DNA of 64,000 bases from Phoronis australis (lineage: Eukaryota > Phoronida > Phoronidae): contig NMRA01000236.1 in assembly GCA_002633005.1 (NCBI GenBank), positions 153,907-217,906 on the forward strand, written 5' to 3'. Of the stretch, positions 46,699 through 57,747 are shown one piece after another. The number at the start of each line of letters is the position of its first letter. Within the stretch, counting starts at the first letter, position 1. A program made the position numbers and the translations under genes. The notes under the pieces are model-generated. The model was given only the letters and a program-made list of their open reading frames with translations. It did no database searches and was not told the DNA's origin.

Positions 46699-47163
46699 TC
46701 AATTTTTCAGGAATCCCCGTTGTATCATAAGTCGCAAAAACGAGGAGCTCAGGGTTAAATTCGAGTCTGCGCGTACGAGACTTGCAGAAAACGATGGATA
46801 TGATTTTCGTACGCAAATTTCGTTCGGATGATAATAAAAGTTGCGACGGGTACCCGTGCTTTCAACTTTTAAAACCGCCTCGTCGGTTTTGTCGAATCCT
46901 ATTGGACAGCCCTGACATCTTGAAATGCGACCATTTCTTTTCGTTAACACATACTGAAGGTTACTTATCCGTCCCTTTTGTGGCACCACTTCTTTATGGC
47001 TTGCAGCACACGGTACCGTGCAAGACGCATCTTTTTGCCTTTTCAAAGTTTTTTCCATTTCGCTGGAACTTTGACACATCGCTCTTTCCCGGCTCATATT
47101 GCGACCAGGTTTCTCCATCGAATGTTGTTGATGCAATGTTGGTGTAGTGGTCTTCTTTTTCAC
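46699..47163 (-). CDS. Mobile-element-associated protein with CQGC...YYHP...C motif
   Basis: An uninterrupted minus-strand frame of 154 codons. The N-terminal half is basic and Ser/Lys-rich. The C-terminal half reads GRISRCQGCPIGFDKTDEAV, then RRNFYYHPNEICVRKSYPSF, a Cys-x2-Cys plus His/Cys pattern that I associate with the C-terminal ends of repeat-encoded proteins in cnidarian, echinoderm and other invertebrate genomes (ISKCQGC-type tails). It is shorter than those proteins, which run to several hundred residues, so this is probably the last exon or remnant. No TIR or poly-A tail was found around it. It could also be an expressed host exon, since the frame is intact. Confidence 0.4.
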   Translation of the reverse strand: MKKKTTTPTLHQQHSMEKPGRNMSRERAMCQSSSEMEKTLKRQKDASCTVPCAASHKEVVPQKGRISNLQYVLTKRNGRISRCQGCPIGFDKTDEAVLKVESTGTRRNFYYHPNEICVRKSYPSFSASLVRADSNLTLSSSFLRLMIQRGFLKN

Positions 47164-47224
47164 AATTTTATCTTCTACAAAGAAGAAATTGTATTATCGA
47201 GAACATCTAGAATTTTCAAATTGT

Positions 47225-47265
47225 TGACTTGGACCCCCCTTTAAAAATCCTAGATCCGCCCCTGT
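47225..47265. mobile_element. Solo end of a CAGNGGCGGATNNAG-type MITE
   Basis: CCCCCCTTTAAAAATCCTAG followed by ATCCGCCCCTGTG is the terminal segment seen at the right end of the MITE at 3262-3409. The other end is not evident within the next few hundred bases. Confidence 0.4.
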
Positions 47266-49854
47266 GTCGATACATTTTGGTGTTATCGTGTACGGGCTGC
47301 ACATATGCAACAGAGTGCCCTAAACATGTCCTCACACTTCAGTACAACGCGTGGAGTTCATATACAGTTTTTGCAGATCAGACTATTCGCTTGGACCAGC
47401 TGCACGTATATGGTTCCACCTCGCTATGAAAGCAGGTATGTAAGACGTCAAGTGCATTGCAGACACGAGAGTGGCGAACAAGCGACTCAATAATTTTGGA
47501 GAACGAAAATTCATCACCCACTGGAAACTCAAAAACAACACGGAAAGGCAGACGTGTAATGTCCTTCCCAAGTTAATCAGCAATGAATTTATTTTGTTTT
47601 AAAGACACTAATACGTTTTTGATCACACTTTTATAAATTTAAACAAATAAACTTGTTCCTTAGTCAACGAATAACGCAGATGTCGTCATTTGAAGTGCAC
47701 GTTCCTTTTGACGAGAGCCCAAAGTCTTGTCTCTCGATTCCGAAAAATAGACCAATTGCATGCTTTGACATCAAAAGAAATTCGAAATCTTTACGAACAA
47801 ACCGTAGAAATACTTGATGAGCTGGTTGAATTCTGTATCAGAGAGACTTTCTGAATAATGCAATTTATTCTGTTTCGCGTTCCAGGCCTCTTTAAGACAA
47901 CGGAACCAGGTTAAATCAATCTTCGGAACAGAAACCGTATTTTGGAATAAACTGAACAGCTGAGGCGATCCCGTCGAACTTTAGGCGCTGCGCGTATTGA
48001 TCGATGTCGTAGGAATCGTCGCCAAGCCATTGTCAGTTCATTTCATTCTTAAACTCACAGACTTCAAATTAGCAATATTCGGGCTGTTCACTCTCTGAAT
48101 GGCTGAGAGATACATGAGGTTTCGGTTCAAAGCATACTTCAAAACAGACTCTAGGTAGCTCATTTTTCTGTTAAAAGAAACCCTTTTGCTGCTTGATTTC
48201 ACTGACAAACCAATATGTGTGAATGCTTCCGGATGCGTATCGCATAAGAAAAAGGGGACCATGAGGAGCGTTCGGTAGGACTAGTATCTTACAAGTTTGG
48301 CGAGATCATCCACGTCTCCGCGACATATCGCCATGTATGGTAAAGTGAGCATGTGAATGCACTACCCTTCGGTCGAGAATTACGAACATTACGAAACGTA
48401 TCACAGACAAGAACGTAACTGGCAACATATTGGATAATTGCTTACATAAACTTTCAAAACTTAGCCAGTTGCTTCCTAGAATCAAATTTGGCAAAATGTT
48501 GTGAGAAAATTTACCAAATATTTACTTTACTCTTAAGTGTCATGGAGACAGAGAACACCAAAAATACAAAACTTTTTATGAGCCTTCTTCACTGGGAAAT
48601 GGACGTTTGCATGTATATGTGAGTTAGAGCATAACACAACTATTGGGATGTAAGTAAACGCTGTAGTTTAGCTGCTTTGCTTACCATTCAAGAAGTTGTC
48701 GCGTTCCTCTGTAGTTTCATGGGAGTAACACGAACCATTCTAAATAGAATGATATATTTTAATAAATGCGTTTGCGAAACCAATAAAGGTTTCTGATTAT
48801 GACCAGTACTATTATTGTTTACAAGTAACCGTACTTGTTCTGAATGTCATTTAAGATTATCTCAAACCTTCTTTAGTTACCCTCAAAAAGGCTATGCCAA
48901 CTGCTAAAAGTACATATATTCTGAAATAAAAAAGATCAGAGATTATGAAAATTTGTTTTTATTATTACGTTACCACCCTTTCAAGTAAAAAAATTCCTTT
49001 TAAGAAAGTTACATTCATAGCAAAATAACCCCTCCGTCAATTTTAATGAATCATTTTTTAAATGAAAACTTCGCAATTTACCTAAAAACACTGTAAGGAA
49101 TTTTCGATTACTCATATATAGTCCATGAGCCAATCTTGTTTCTACGCCAAATTCGCTGGCAAAACTTAAGGTATTTTCGTATAAAAGTAGCAGTCATATT
49201 CTTCTATCTTACGTTACGCAAAAACTGGGCATTTAAAAAGAAAATCCTAAGATCGTTACTGAAAGTGATGAATAAATATCAAAATTGGAAAGTTTCAATG
49301 AAATTCAATGAGCAGTTTTCGAGAACTGATGTTCCTAAGTTCCAATGAAGTCGATTTGTATAAGTCGAGAAAAAGCGGAAATCATCAAAACAAGGTTTAC
49401 TGGTATCCTTTTAAGTAAAGCAAGCGCCATTGTCCTCGGTGAACTGTCTACAAACCCATGTGCTCACTTGTCCTAACTGCCACAGTGTTCATACGACTGC
49501 AATGTTTGGGAAAATCATCGGTCAAGTGTGTGTTGCAGCATCGTATTAAATCACATTTGTCATTTACGGTTCACCTACAACTGCGAAAAACATTATGGCA
49601 CGCGCCGTGAAAAATGTCGATTTCTAACTCTTACTGCTGATTTCAAACCAGGTGTGCCTTCCGTGGACGTGAGAACCTCGCGAAAACGTAGATCACGCAA
49701 TACTGCGAGACATACCATATACATGTGAGCAAAGCACGTGTTTACCAACTACCGCCTGCTTTGCAAAATTCTTGAGTCAACGGAACTCAGCCCAGTCTTG
49801 CATGCAATGCCGTGGATTTATTTTCAAAAAATAGTCTAATTTTAGCTCTAAGTG
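47266..49854. other. 2.6 kb without a recognised gene
   Basis: Frame-shifted minus-strand patches at about 47700-48030 (for example WLGDDSYDIDQYAQRLKFDG) look like decayed coding sequence, but I do not recognise the family. The rest is AT-rich with no repeat seen. Confidence 0.35.
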
Positions 49855-49878
49855 AACGGGTCAATTTATAACAAATAG

Positions 49879-50205
49879 CCACCCGACCCACAACAAATTG
49901 CAACAAAAGGTTTTAGAGTGGTTTTATGTTTTACTGGGTATACTTATGAACAGGAAAATGTCTACCAAAATCTGACCAGCGGAAATGGGTTAAAACTGGG
50001 TCATTTCCAAGATGGCCGCCAAGACGTTTCGAAATCACTAAAAATAGATATAACTTCTGCAATAATTGTGATAGAGACATAATTTTTGGTTTTACTCTCT
50101 ATGGTTTTAAGGGGTGAACAAGTCACTTGTGTGGCTACAATTACGATATGATCAGTATTTGATATGAAATTCAAGATGGCGGCTAAAATTAAAGAACGAA
50201 AAATC
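49879..50205 (+). repeat. Left TIR of the nested transposon
   Basis: A 327-bp arm with GTCTACCAAAATCTGACCAG, GGCCGCCAAGACGTTTCGAA and GATCAGTATTTGATATG. It is matched in inverted orientation by two separated blocks to the right. Confidence 0.85.
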
Positions 50206-50579
50206 ACCCGGATTTGTCCGTTAATATCTTATCCCTTATAACGAAAGTATCATTAGATATGACTGGTTTCTGATTGAATGATCTTAAAACATTTAGATTT
50301 TACTAAGATCTGACTGAACTATTTTAAAATATGAAAATTACGTTTATATTAAAGCTGTCAAATATTCAATCCAAAGCATTGGTTTGCATAAAAGTAGCAA
50401 AAAATTGTCTAGTGTATATTTGTTAGCCACTGGTTTTTATTTGAATAATTCACACAAGGAAACTAGAGGCCCAGGGCAAAATGTCAACATCTGCCTGAAG
50501 TGTCCCACAATCAGCCGCAATTGTGCAGATCATTGACAATCTTGAGAAGAAGTCTAAACTTAGTACACAATCCAAAACG

Positions 50580-52837
50580 AGTCAGTTGTGGCTGGTCTGA
50601 AGATGCTTCATACTGTTCGGGTAACGGTCAAGGCAAATCCCACTCAGTCTTGGAATGATCACTTGCAAGCTGTTGGTGCAGTCGGAGACCACAACTACCT
50701 GAAATCCACTTACCTCTACATACAGGTGTACGAGAAATAGAGGCTGATATGGAGAGCAAACATCCAGATGTGTATGCGAAGTTTCAAAAATGGCTTTCGC
50801 CTGATTCGGCGAACAAACCAGTTTTGGGCAGCTCTCAGCTGTGATCTAGCAATTGAAAAAAATACTTAATGCCATCCCTAAAAAGCACAGGCGGCTTGAC
50901 TCATGGCAGTAAGATGACAGAGGAGCAGCGAACATTGTGGACAATGTCGGTCCCGGTAACGTCAGAGGTGAACATCGCGTTGCAGAACTTCAACGATCTC
51001 AAGTACTCAATATGCAAACAACACAATGGAGCAACTGATGCTAGAATTGATAGAGATGCTTGCGACGTTGCCAAGATATGCACAAAGCTCCCCCATCTTG
51101 AGAGATTCCAGGCAAGGTGGTCTTTTTTGCCTAACTAGCTTTTATAGGGTCTGATAATGTTCGTAATTTGTTTGATATACACTAAACTGGATGTCATATT
51201 GCCATACAACTATGTACTGGTTGGTTGAGTTAATAAATGTTTCACCAAGAAAAAAAGATATGCACAAAGCTGACCGCAATTTCACCCCTCTCCTCAGACC
51301 TTGCGGTAGCAATGTCATCAATTATGTTGTCGCCAACGCACACGTCAACGTGCATAGATATGAATCTGTTGGGAACAAAATCGTTGAGAGAATGGCTCGA
51401 CAACCTGTTTTCTTTCTCTTTTAATAGGAGCGACAAAGTTAAGACCCTGAGAGACGCAGCAGCTGCCCAGGTTGGTTCTGACGGAATCATCCATCCTAGC
51501 TTATTCTTCCAGCGATTCCTGGAAGTATCACGGTCAGATGACTTGTCGCTTGAGGAAGTTGTGAGTTTCGAGCTCAGTCCATACCCACCGTCACTCTATG
51601 AGGAGAACCTGATCTTGAGGAAGGCTGAAATACTTCAACTGGCTCAAGCCGTTTATGACCGCTGTTTCAATGCCCATGCACGTGATGGCGCACCAAACTC
51701 CATACCTTCAGAACGTCCTCAGACTAAAAGGTATGTGTTTTATGTGGGATCTTTGATGCACAAGCTCAAATGGAAGAATAGAGATACGTATGGAAAAATT
51801 GCCGTTGTATACGCTGTCTTCACTGCAAAGCACCATAAGGTAGCCACTGTGGCCTTTGATGGCTATGGTACAGGTACTTCGATAAAGGATAACACTCAGC
51901 AGAGGCGGAGACAGACCAGCAGCTATCCGACTGTGAACTTCGCCGGTGAAACGGCATTTCTGTCCGTCGGCAGTAGCAAGCAACAAGTGATCACCTTAAA
52001 AAGTGACCAGCTGCCGTTCAGGCAGAAGGGGACGATGGTGTGGACATTGCAAAGACAGCAGTAAGCAGTATAAAATGCATTCCACCACAGTAATTGGCGA
52101 GGACACTGACATGTTGATGCTTATGCTCCATTACTGTATGGCTGAAGGGAAACCACTATTTTTCAGTCGAGAACCAATCTGAAAGTTCACGACATAAATT
52201 GAACGAGGTGTGAGTGCTCAGGAAAACGTTGACATGTGTACCCAGCTACTATTCCTGCACTCCTTCATAGGATGCAACTCAACATCTCGTGTATATGGCG
52301 TTGGAAAGAAATCAGTACCTCAGAAACTCGTGAAAGATAACCAAGTCCCCCAGTCACGTGCAGACACAATCGCCACGAAAGGCGTGAGCCCCGATGAAAT
52401 TGAGAAACTTGGCAGCCAAGCGATGTTAGCGATGTTTGGTGGAGAGAGCACGTGTTCTCTGATTGCCATGCATTACAACCTATTCAAAAAGAAGCTTGCT
52501 GCTGATAAGTTTTTCGCTACTCCCAAAAGTCTTCCATCAACGGAATCAGCCACCAGGTTACATTGGATGGGGATGGCAAATGAGCTGAATCTTATAGGGT
52601 GCGGCTGGAGACTTGAACAGTATCAAGTCGTATCCATCGTATCTGCCATGAATGCTGCACCAGACACTCCTGAAGATGATACAATGCAACTGTACCACAG
52701 CTTGTACGCCCGGTTGTAGTTGCAGAAAGAATGGGCTTGCATGTACATCTACATCATACGGATTGTGCCTTACGACCTATTGTGACAATCTACTAAATCA
52801 AGTTTCTGAGGAATTTGAAGACACTGATGAGGATTGA
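50580..52837 (+). pseudogene. Frame-shifted transposon protein: PIN/FEN-like core and CXC-type Cys-rich tail
   Basis: Coding patches fall in a consistent order but in changing frames. They are KANPTQSWNDHLQAVGAVGD (50630); LKSTGGLTHGSKMTEEQRTL (50875); VVANAHVNVHRYESVGNKIV (51325); the long frame 51430-52064 with SLFFQRFLEVSRSDDLSLEE, FYVGSLMHKLKWKNRD and VAFDGYGTGTSIKDNTQQRR; GVDIAKTAVSSIK; then VIGEDTDMLMLMLHYC (52090); then CTQLLFLHSFIGCNSTSRVY (52240); and CNCTTACTPGCSCRKNGLAC (52684-52744). From family knowledge this is a large uncharacterised invertebrate repeat protein. The acidic GDGVDIA and GEDTDMLMLM motifs suggest a PIN/FEN1-like nuclease fold (inference). At least four frame breaks and a stop at 52181 make this copy dead. 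Confidence 0.7.
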
Positions 52838-53454
52838 ACTGAGGCAGTATGCATACGTGTAATGAACGTAAAACTCTTGGATGAAAATGTAATCAATCGT
52901 TCGTGCGTCATGTCGACTAATAAATGCTTTACTGGCACCTGGTGTTCAATCATTTTGAGACTGACAGATGTCTTTTAAGTAAAGAAGAATTTTTGCTGGT
53001 TTAAGTTATTGAGCATAATACAACCTATACCTTGGTACTCATTCTTTGTCAGTGCATTCCAAACGCTGTAGTTCATTAGATTGCACTCAGGACACGTTGT
53101 AATTAACCCCAAGTAACTCGTTCTCAGCACTTGAAAACAACACCTTTACTACTCAAAATGTAGCATTTTTATTAAACAACCCTTGAAAACATACTTCTGA
53201 GTAAACTGATTACCAAGTGTCACCATCCTTGATGATTACACTTAGTATAATTATGTAGGCAAATTTAGTATTGAGTTTTTGAGCTATAAAAGTATCATTC
53301 CTGTCCTGGAGTGAAAGCACAGTGTATCATTATATTTTTATGGTGTACTGACAATATATTGATATGCATATGTGCAAAATTTCGTGCAATTTTAATGAAC
53401 GTTTTTCGAAAAAATAAAGGTTAAAGTTCGAAACGTTCGTTTTGACCACCCGAC
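52838..53454. other. 3' non-coding part of the nested transposon
   Basis: AT-rich sequence between the Cys-rich tail and the right TIR. No further coding motif. Confidence 0.5.
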
Positions 53455-53583
53455 ATAATGGAAATCGGTGATTTTTTGTTCTTGAATTTTAGCCGCCATC
53501 TTGAATTCCATATCAAATACTGATCATATCTTAATTTTAACCACACCAGTGAGTTGCTCACCCCTTAAAAGGGGATTGTAGTC
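53455..53583 (-). repeat. Inner part of the right TIR
   Basis: Reverse complement of about 50090-50205 of the left TIR, including GATCAGTATTTGATATGGAA and CAAGATGGCGGC. It stops at CCCCTTAAAAGGGG, where the 1.6-kb insertion begins. Confidence 0.85.
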
Positions 53584-55189
53584 AAAATAATGTTGCAATT
53601 AATCGGTTCTAACATACAAATAAAACTCACATTTGCCTGACTTGCGTGCCAAACAAAAGCCAATTCGAATTCATGGTCAAAACACTGAATTCTGAAAGCG
53701 ATCGCTGATTGGCTGATGTGTCAGTGACGTGAACGGCGGGGTATCGGCTGCTTTGCACATTCATTGCTTATGTCATATTTGAAGAGTTTACATCGTAATT
53801 TATCATTGTATCAATCGTCCTTATTTTTTTATTGTTTGCCACAGTGCTGTAAAAGGTTCGCTATGCCTTTTTGTATGGCACCTGGTTGCTCAAACTCTTC
53901 GAAAAAGGCGTCTTCTAAAGGGATGGTCATCGCATACCATCGCCGGGTTACCCAAGCCTTGGCCCAAAGCTCAGTGTATACTAGATATAGGCCTACAGGT
54001 TTAAGCCGATATGGGTAAAAAATGTGCAAATAAAATCTGACTCAAATAAATGTCATTAAAACTAAGTCATCCTTGAGTAAACCTAGGAAACAGGTTCCTA
54101 GAGTAAACTAACTTCTGTATTTACCGGTGTTGGAAATGTTAGCGATCGTTCATCGGCTTGTGCTAGTAAAATTGTGATGTGTTTTCTTGAGTCGGCTTTT
54201 TGCGATTACGTCACCTGACCTTTACCAGTTTCTTTTCCCCCTGATTCTTTTATCATGTGTTCGTCGCTGACGGTACCTAGATTGCGTACATGTTATAACA
54301 AATTATCGGAGCTTGTTTCATTTTGTTTCAAGTTTTTAGTATTTTTACACCAGCAAACCGAATTTTAGAACAACCTTGGTGCTGCGAAGCTGTTATGATG
54401 TCCCGAAAGACGTCTCAAATTTTTATGAAATGGCGCGTGCGCCGTGTCACGAGCGTACTGTTCTTGAAACGGACAACACACTTCTTTGTTAAAAAGGCGG
54501 CAAATTATGCTACCAAAGGACGTTTATTTGATTGTTTTCCACTTAAACGGCTGCAACGAACAATGGAAGTGTCGGGTGACTATATCAGATTTTGCATGCG
54601 CCCCCGCCGGTCCGTTAGCTTTATATGTTGATGTAGCCTAAGTTTTACGACGAGGTGACGAGCATAACTGAGTCAACTATACCCGGGTAGTCAACGGCTG
54701 TCTGAAATTTCGGGGTTAACGGAGCTCAACACACAGTGGTACGATAGTCTTCATACAGGTACAGTCGGTAACTTACCAACCCTTCAAGTTTACAGAGCTG
54801 CCGGAGTATTGGCTGACAACTGGCTGACTGGATGGCTAGAGTCCACATTGCCCTCGGCACAGTCACTGACACCAGTTACACCGGCAAATTTTCGTCTGAC
54901 GCTGACGATGACTAGGTATCACTTTGTGTTGCCTCGGCTCAAACAGGTATCCCTTGTGACCCGAAATTTCACACTAAAATTTCTTATTCCGACAATATAA
55001 AAAACGCTACTTGATTGCACGCTAACACAGGACAGTGACTTTGCCCCCGCCAAATACGTCACGAGACTAAGCAGCGCTCCAAGCCGGTAATTTTTTGAGC
55101 TTCGTTAGAGAATATAAGTTTAATTTTTGGTGTTGAATTATTTGGGAAATTAATCAACAATTCATAGAAAACTATCCAGAATTTATTCA
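53584..55189 (+). mobile_element. 1.6-kb insertion splitting the right TIR
   Basis: The insertion lies between the two halves of the TIR at a CCCTTTTAA-type site (CCCTTAAAAGGG on the left, CCCTTTTAAAA on the right, possibly a target duplication). It carries a THAP-like start (53863) and, at 54690-54946, a possible exon (NLPTLQVYRAAGVLADNWLT...) before a GTATCC donor. No TIR of its own was recognised. Confidence 0.5.
53863..54018 (+). CDS. THAP-like zinc-finger start, partial
   Basis: The ATG at 53863 opens MPFCMAPGCSNSSKKASSKG followed by MVIAYHR. This has the MPxxCxAxGCxN start and the (F/Y)HR element of a THAP domain (C2CH zinc-dependent DNA-binding domain, used by P-element and THAP9-type transposases and by host regulators). 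The HRFP continuation, the second Cys and the His of the domain do not follow in this frame, so it is either a first exon with the rest spliced on or a broken remnant. Confidence 0.4.
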   Translation: MPFCMAPGCSNSSKKASSKGMVIAYHRRVTQALAQSSVYTRYRPTGLSRYG

Positions 55190-55440
55190 GAATAAAATAC
55201 AGTTCCCTTTTAAAACCATAGACTAGAACCAAAAACAATGTCTCTCTCACAATTATTGAAGAAGTTATATTTGTTTTTAGTGATTTCGAAACGTCTTGGC
55301 GGCCATCTTGGAAACGTCCCAGTTTTAACCTATTTCCACTGGTCAGATTTTGGTAGACTTTTTTCCTGTTAATAAGCATACCATGTAGAGCATTAAACCA
55401 CTGTAAAACTTTTTGCTGCAATGTGTTGTGGGTCAGGTGG
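55190..55440 (-). repeat. Outer part of the right TIR
   Basis: Reverse complement of about 49879-50105 of the left TIR: CCACCTGACCCACAACACAT at the outer edge, then GTCTACCAAAATCTGACCAG and GGCCGCCAAGACGTTTCGAA. It ends at the CCCTTTTAAAA junction with the insertion. Confidence 0.85.
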
Positions 55441-56033
55441 TATATTGATTCGTTAAAACGTCTTTGCTGCTGAATACGAAGACAACGCAAAGCGTTTTAA
55501 AGATCGGGGAATTCCAATGAAAATTCAATGAAATCTGGAAGGCAAGTGACACTCATAAAGTTTTTAATAGGGGAGTTTTCGTCAGACGATTTCATTAACT
55601 CTAGCCATGTTGCCATGGAAACAAGAAACTCAAGAAAACTCCGGCAAGATCACGCAAGAGATATCCCCATACATAAAAAGAAAGCACGTGATCACACAAA
55701 CTATAATTGAATTGCAAGAGTTTTACGACTGCGGAATGCAGCTCTTGTCACTCGGCGAGCACGAAGTTTGCAGCCGTGACAATGTTCACAGATGAATGAA
55801 ATGTGTTTGAAACTCAGTGGTCGTTTAGCACAACCAAAAGACCATGGGAATGAGCTAGAAAAGTGTGGTGTTTTACTAGGCTCTCAGTTACCTAGAGTCA
55901 GTGAAGTGGATTTCTATGGAATGCATCGATTTAATCTGTCGTTGTTACAACAGCTGCAAGTAAAAAGAGCAGTTGTCACCTTAAAAATCATTAGGAATGT
56001 GCGAATGTTACATCGCTCAACGAGACCCGCCTC
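55441..56033. other. Gene-poor stretch with short plus-strand frames
   Basis: Plus-strand frames at 55607-55795 and 55792-56043 are open (for example LEKCGVLLGSQLPRVSEVDF) but no family is recognised. The end of the second frame runs into the MITE at 56034, so it is probably not coding. Confidence 0.3.
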
Positions 56034-56174
56034 CGTTCAGTAACGCTAGGACCTCACTAAAAAGCAAGACTTCGCGAGATTACGTGAGATATTGCCGTGG
56101 ATTTTAAATGAGAACACGTGATCTTGACTAGATTTTAGCTAGGTCCTAGCGTAGGTCCTAGCGTCTACTGAACG
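56034..56174. mobile_element. MITE with CGTTCAGTA-ACGCTAGGACC ends
   Basis: The left end CGTTCAGTAACGCTAGGACC and the reverse complement of the right end (CGTTCAGTAGACGCTAGGACC) are the same apart from a one-base difference. The right end also has a second internal GGTCCTAGCG copy. The whole unit is 141 bp with no coding content. Confidence 0.75.
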
Positions 56175-56338
56175 CACGCCCGGATTCACTGGCAGAGTAG
56201 TGTAGTGCGGTCACGTGTTTCCCTTACAAGACATATATATATATTTAACAGAAACTGACCTGTTCTGACGTAATACTAGCTTTACTGCAGCACCCCTGAC
56301 ATAGTCTTCATAATAACACTATGGTGTTTATTACCAAC

Positions 56339-56427
56339 CTGCTTGTCATCAGCACATTCTGCCTGAAGACTGAAATCCTCTTCACCATCATTCTCGCTAC
56401 TGTACTCCAGACTAAATGACTTAGTTT
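56339..56427 (-). CDS. Tandem-CARD protein, exon D (acidic linker or C-terminus)
   Basis: Following a good acceptor (CATATTTTTCAG), the frame set by exon C (phase 1, codon G|AA) reads ETKSFSLEYSSENDGEEDFS then LQAECADDKQ. This is an acidic, low-complexity stretch like the linkers after the second CARD in RIG-I-like receptors. The donor is uncertain: GTTGGT at 56338 or GTAATA at 56334. If no donor is used, the frame continues for 18 more residues to a TAA at 56282-56284, which would make this the last exon. Confidence 0.5.
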
Positions 56428-57526
56428 CTGAAAAATATGTCTTCATACTTCCTGAAACCACGTTGAGCATGTACGCAGGAGCGTAACTTCTGAGGAGGTG
56501 TAGGGGGTGTGGCACCCCCCACTCCCTATATTTTTCGATTTAGTGGGTCAAAAGCAGAAAAAGTAGGGCAACGACAGAAAAATTGGGCAAACCGTTCCAT
56601 TCAAACATTAAAGGCGGTCAAGTTTGGAAACTATGCAAAAGCTTGTACCATGCGGACTTTTTTGATTCTTGGTCCGTTTTTCCTACATGCAGAGCGTTTG
56701 CTCAGTTGTCATTTTATTGTAACCAGTAAGAAACAAATGATAAGACCGCGATGACGTTGCTTTGGTGTTTTGAAAGCTTTCGTCGGGGTATAAAATATGC
56801 CGAAGGTTGCGTAAGAATAGTAGCGAAAAAAAACAAGTATCCCTAGAAAAGTCCGAAATATTGGCAATCAAATACCAATGACCTCAACGTGTTTCTGAAA
56901 AAAAATCAGAAATTTGCGAACTCTCGTAAAATCTTGCCTACTTTCAATTCCAAGCAACTTAAAACAACAAAAAGGTTAACAAAAAGGATTCGGCGTCAAT
57001 GACTCACTGCTGTTACATCTCGCACTCAACACGAGCCCTGGCAACCGCGTCACTTCACTGGTGAACGTAATTCAGATGAGAAAAAACTAGCACCCGGTAA
57101 TATTTTGAGCACGTCAGTCAGATGGATTTTTGGAAAGACAGAAATCCAAAAATAATGCTGCACCACCGCACCAATTTTCCAAAAACACAAACCAGAATCA
57201 ACTATACCTTTTGGCCTAAGACATTTTCAAACTAACTCAGAACGTTCAAGAAGTGTTTCACAAAGCATTAATTTCAAGATTTAAGAGACAAGGGGGTGAG
57301 ATTTAATCTCTGTACTCGAAACTCGACTAGATATTGTTCAGTTGCTTGGCCCGCATCGCATTAACTTACAAATTTGTTCCGAATAATTCTGCCGGCGAGT
57401 TAAGATTATGGTCGAGTGCGGGTCTCAGTTTAATCTGAGTTCAGATATTCAATCCTAGGCCCTGGTCGTAGTTAATTTCTCTACATAGTAAAACATGCTT
57501 CAGATCCTTTCACAGTTATTAAATAC

Positions 57527-57747
57527 CATTTTCCTGGCTTGCTGTTGTCAATTCATCGGAGTTGAAGTTCAGTTTGGCGATGAACTTCCTGCCGGCAATT
57601 TCTTCTGCAAGGTGCCTGTGATCACACTTGACCAGAACTACCATGAACTTTTCAAACCAGAGATCAGTTTGACGGTAGATGAACGTCAACAACAATCGAA
57701 CGGCGCTCATGTTGCCGTTTCTGTCTTTCTCACGTTCTAGCTCTTCC
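57527..57747 (-). CDS. Tandem-CARD protein (RIG-I/MDA5-like), exon C: second half of CARD2
   Basis: After the acceptor TTTCTCATCTTTTAG the frame, set by the split codon AG|G, reads REELEREKDRNGNMSAVRLL, then LTFIYRQTDLWFEKFMVVLV and KCDHRHLAEEIAG. This is helices 3-6 of a CARD with the WFxxF-x2-L helix and the HxxLAxEL-type end seen in the second CARD of MDA5 and RIG-I (the corresponding MDA5 segment also has an Asn-Gly-Asn turn and a Trp-Phe start of helix 5). In those proteins the CARD pair signals to an adaptor by CARD-CARD filaments. Donor ATG|GTATTT, phase 1. About 20 residues follow the domain (KFIAKLNFNSDELTTASQEN). Confidence 0.75.

Larger units (their letters stand above)
49879..55440. 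mobile_element. Nested DNA transposon with ~327-bp terminal inverted repeats
   Basis: The left TIR (49879-50205, starting CCACCCGACCCACAAC) matches the reverse complement of 55440-55190 (CCACCTGACCCACAAC...) for its outer part and of 53583-53455 for its inner part. The right TIR is thus split by a later 1.6-kb insertion (about 53584-55195). Both TIRs carry AAGATGGCCGCC and CAAGATGGCGGC, which look like YY1-type motifs. The interior encodes a decayed protein (50.5-52.84 kb). Similarity may extend slightly beyond 49879 and 55440. Confidence 0.8.

Noticed and set aside
51242-51986. Minus-strand frames within 51.2-52.0 kb
   Set aside because: Shadows of the plus-strand transposon protein.
55059-55490. 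143-codon minus-strand frame
   Set aside because: It lies in the outer part of the right TIR and its flank; openness is explained by AT-rich repeat sequence and no motif is present.
57495-57740. Plus-strand 81-codon frame starting with a signal-peptide-like segment
   Set aside because: It is antisense to CARD exon C, whose splice sites and phases agree with two other exons.
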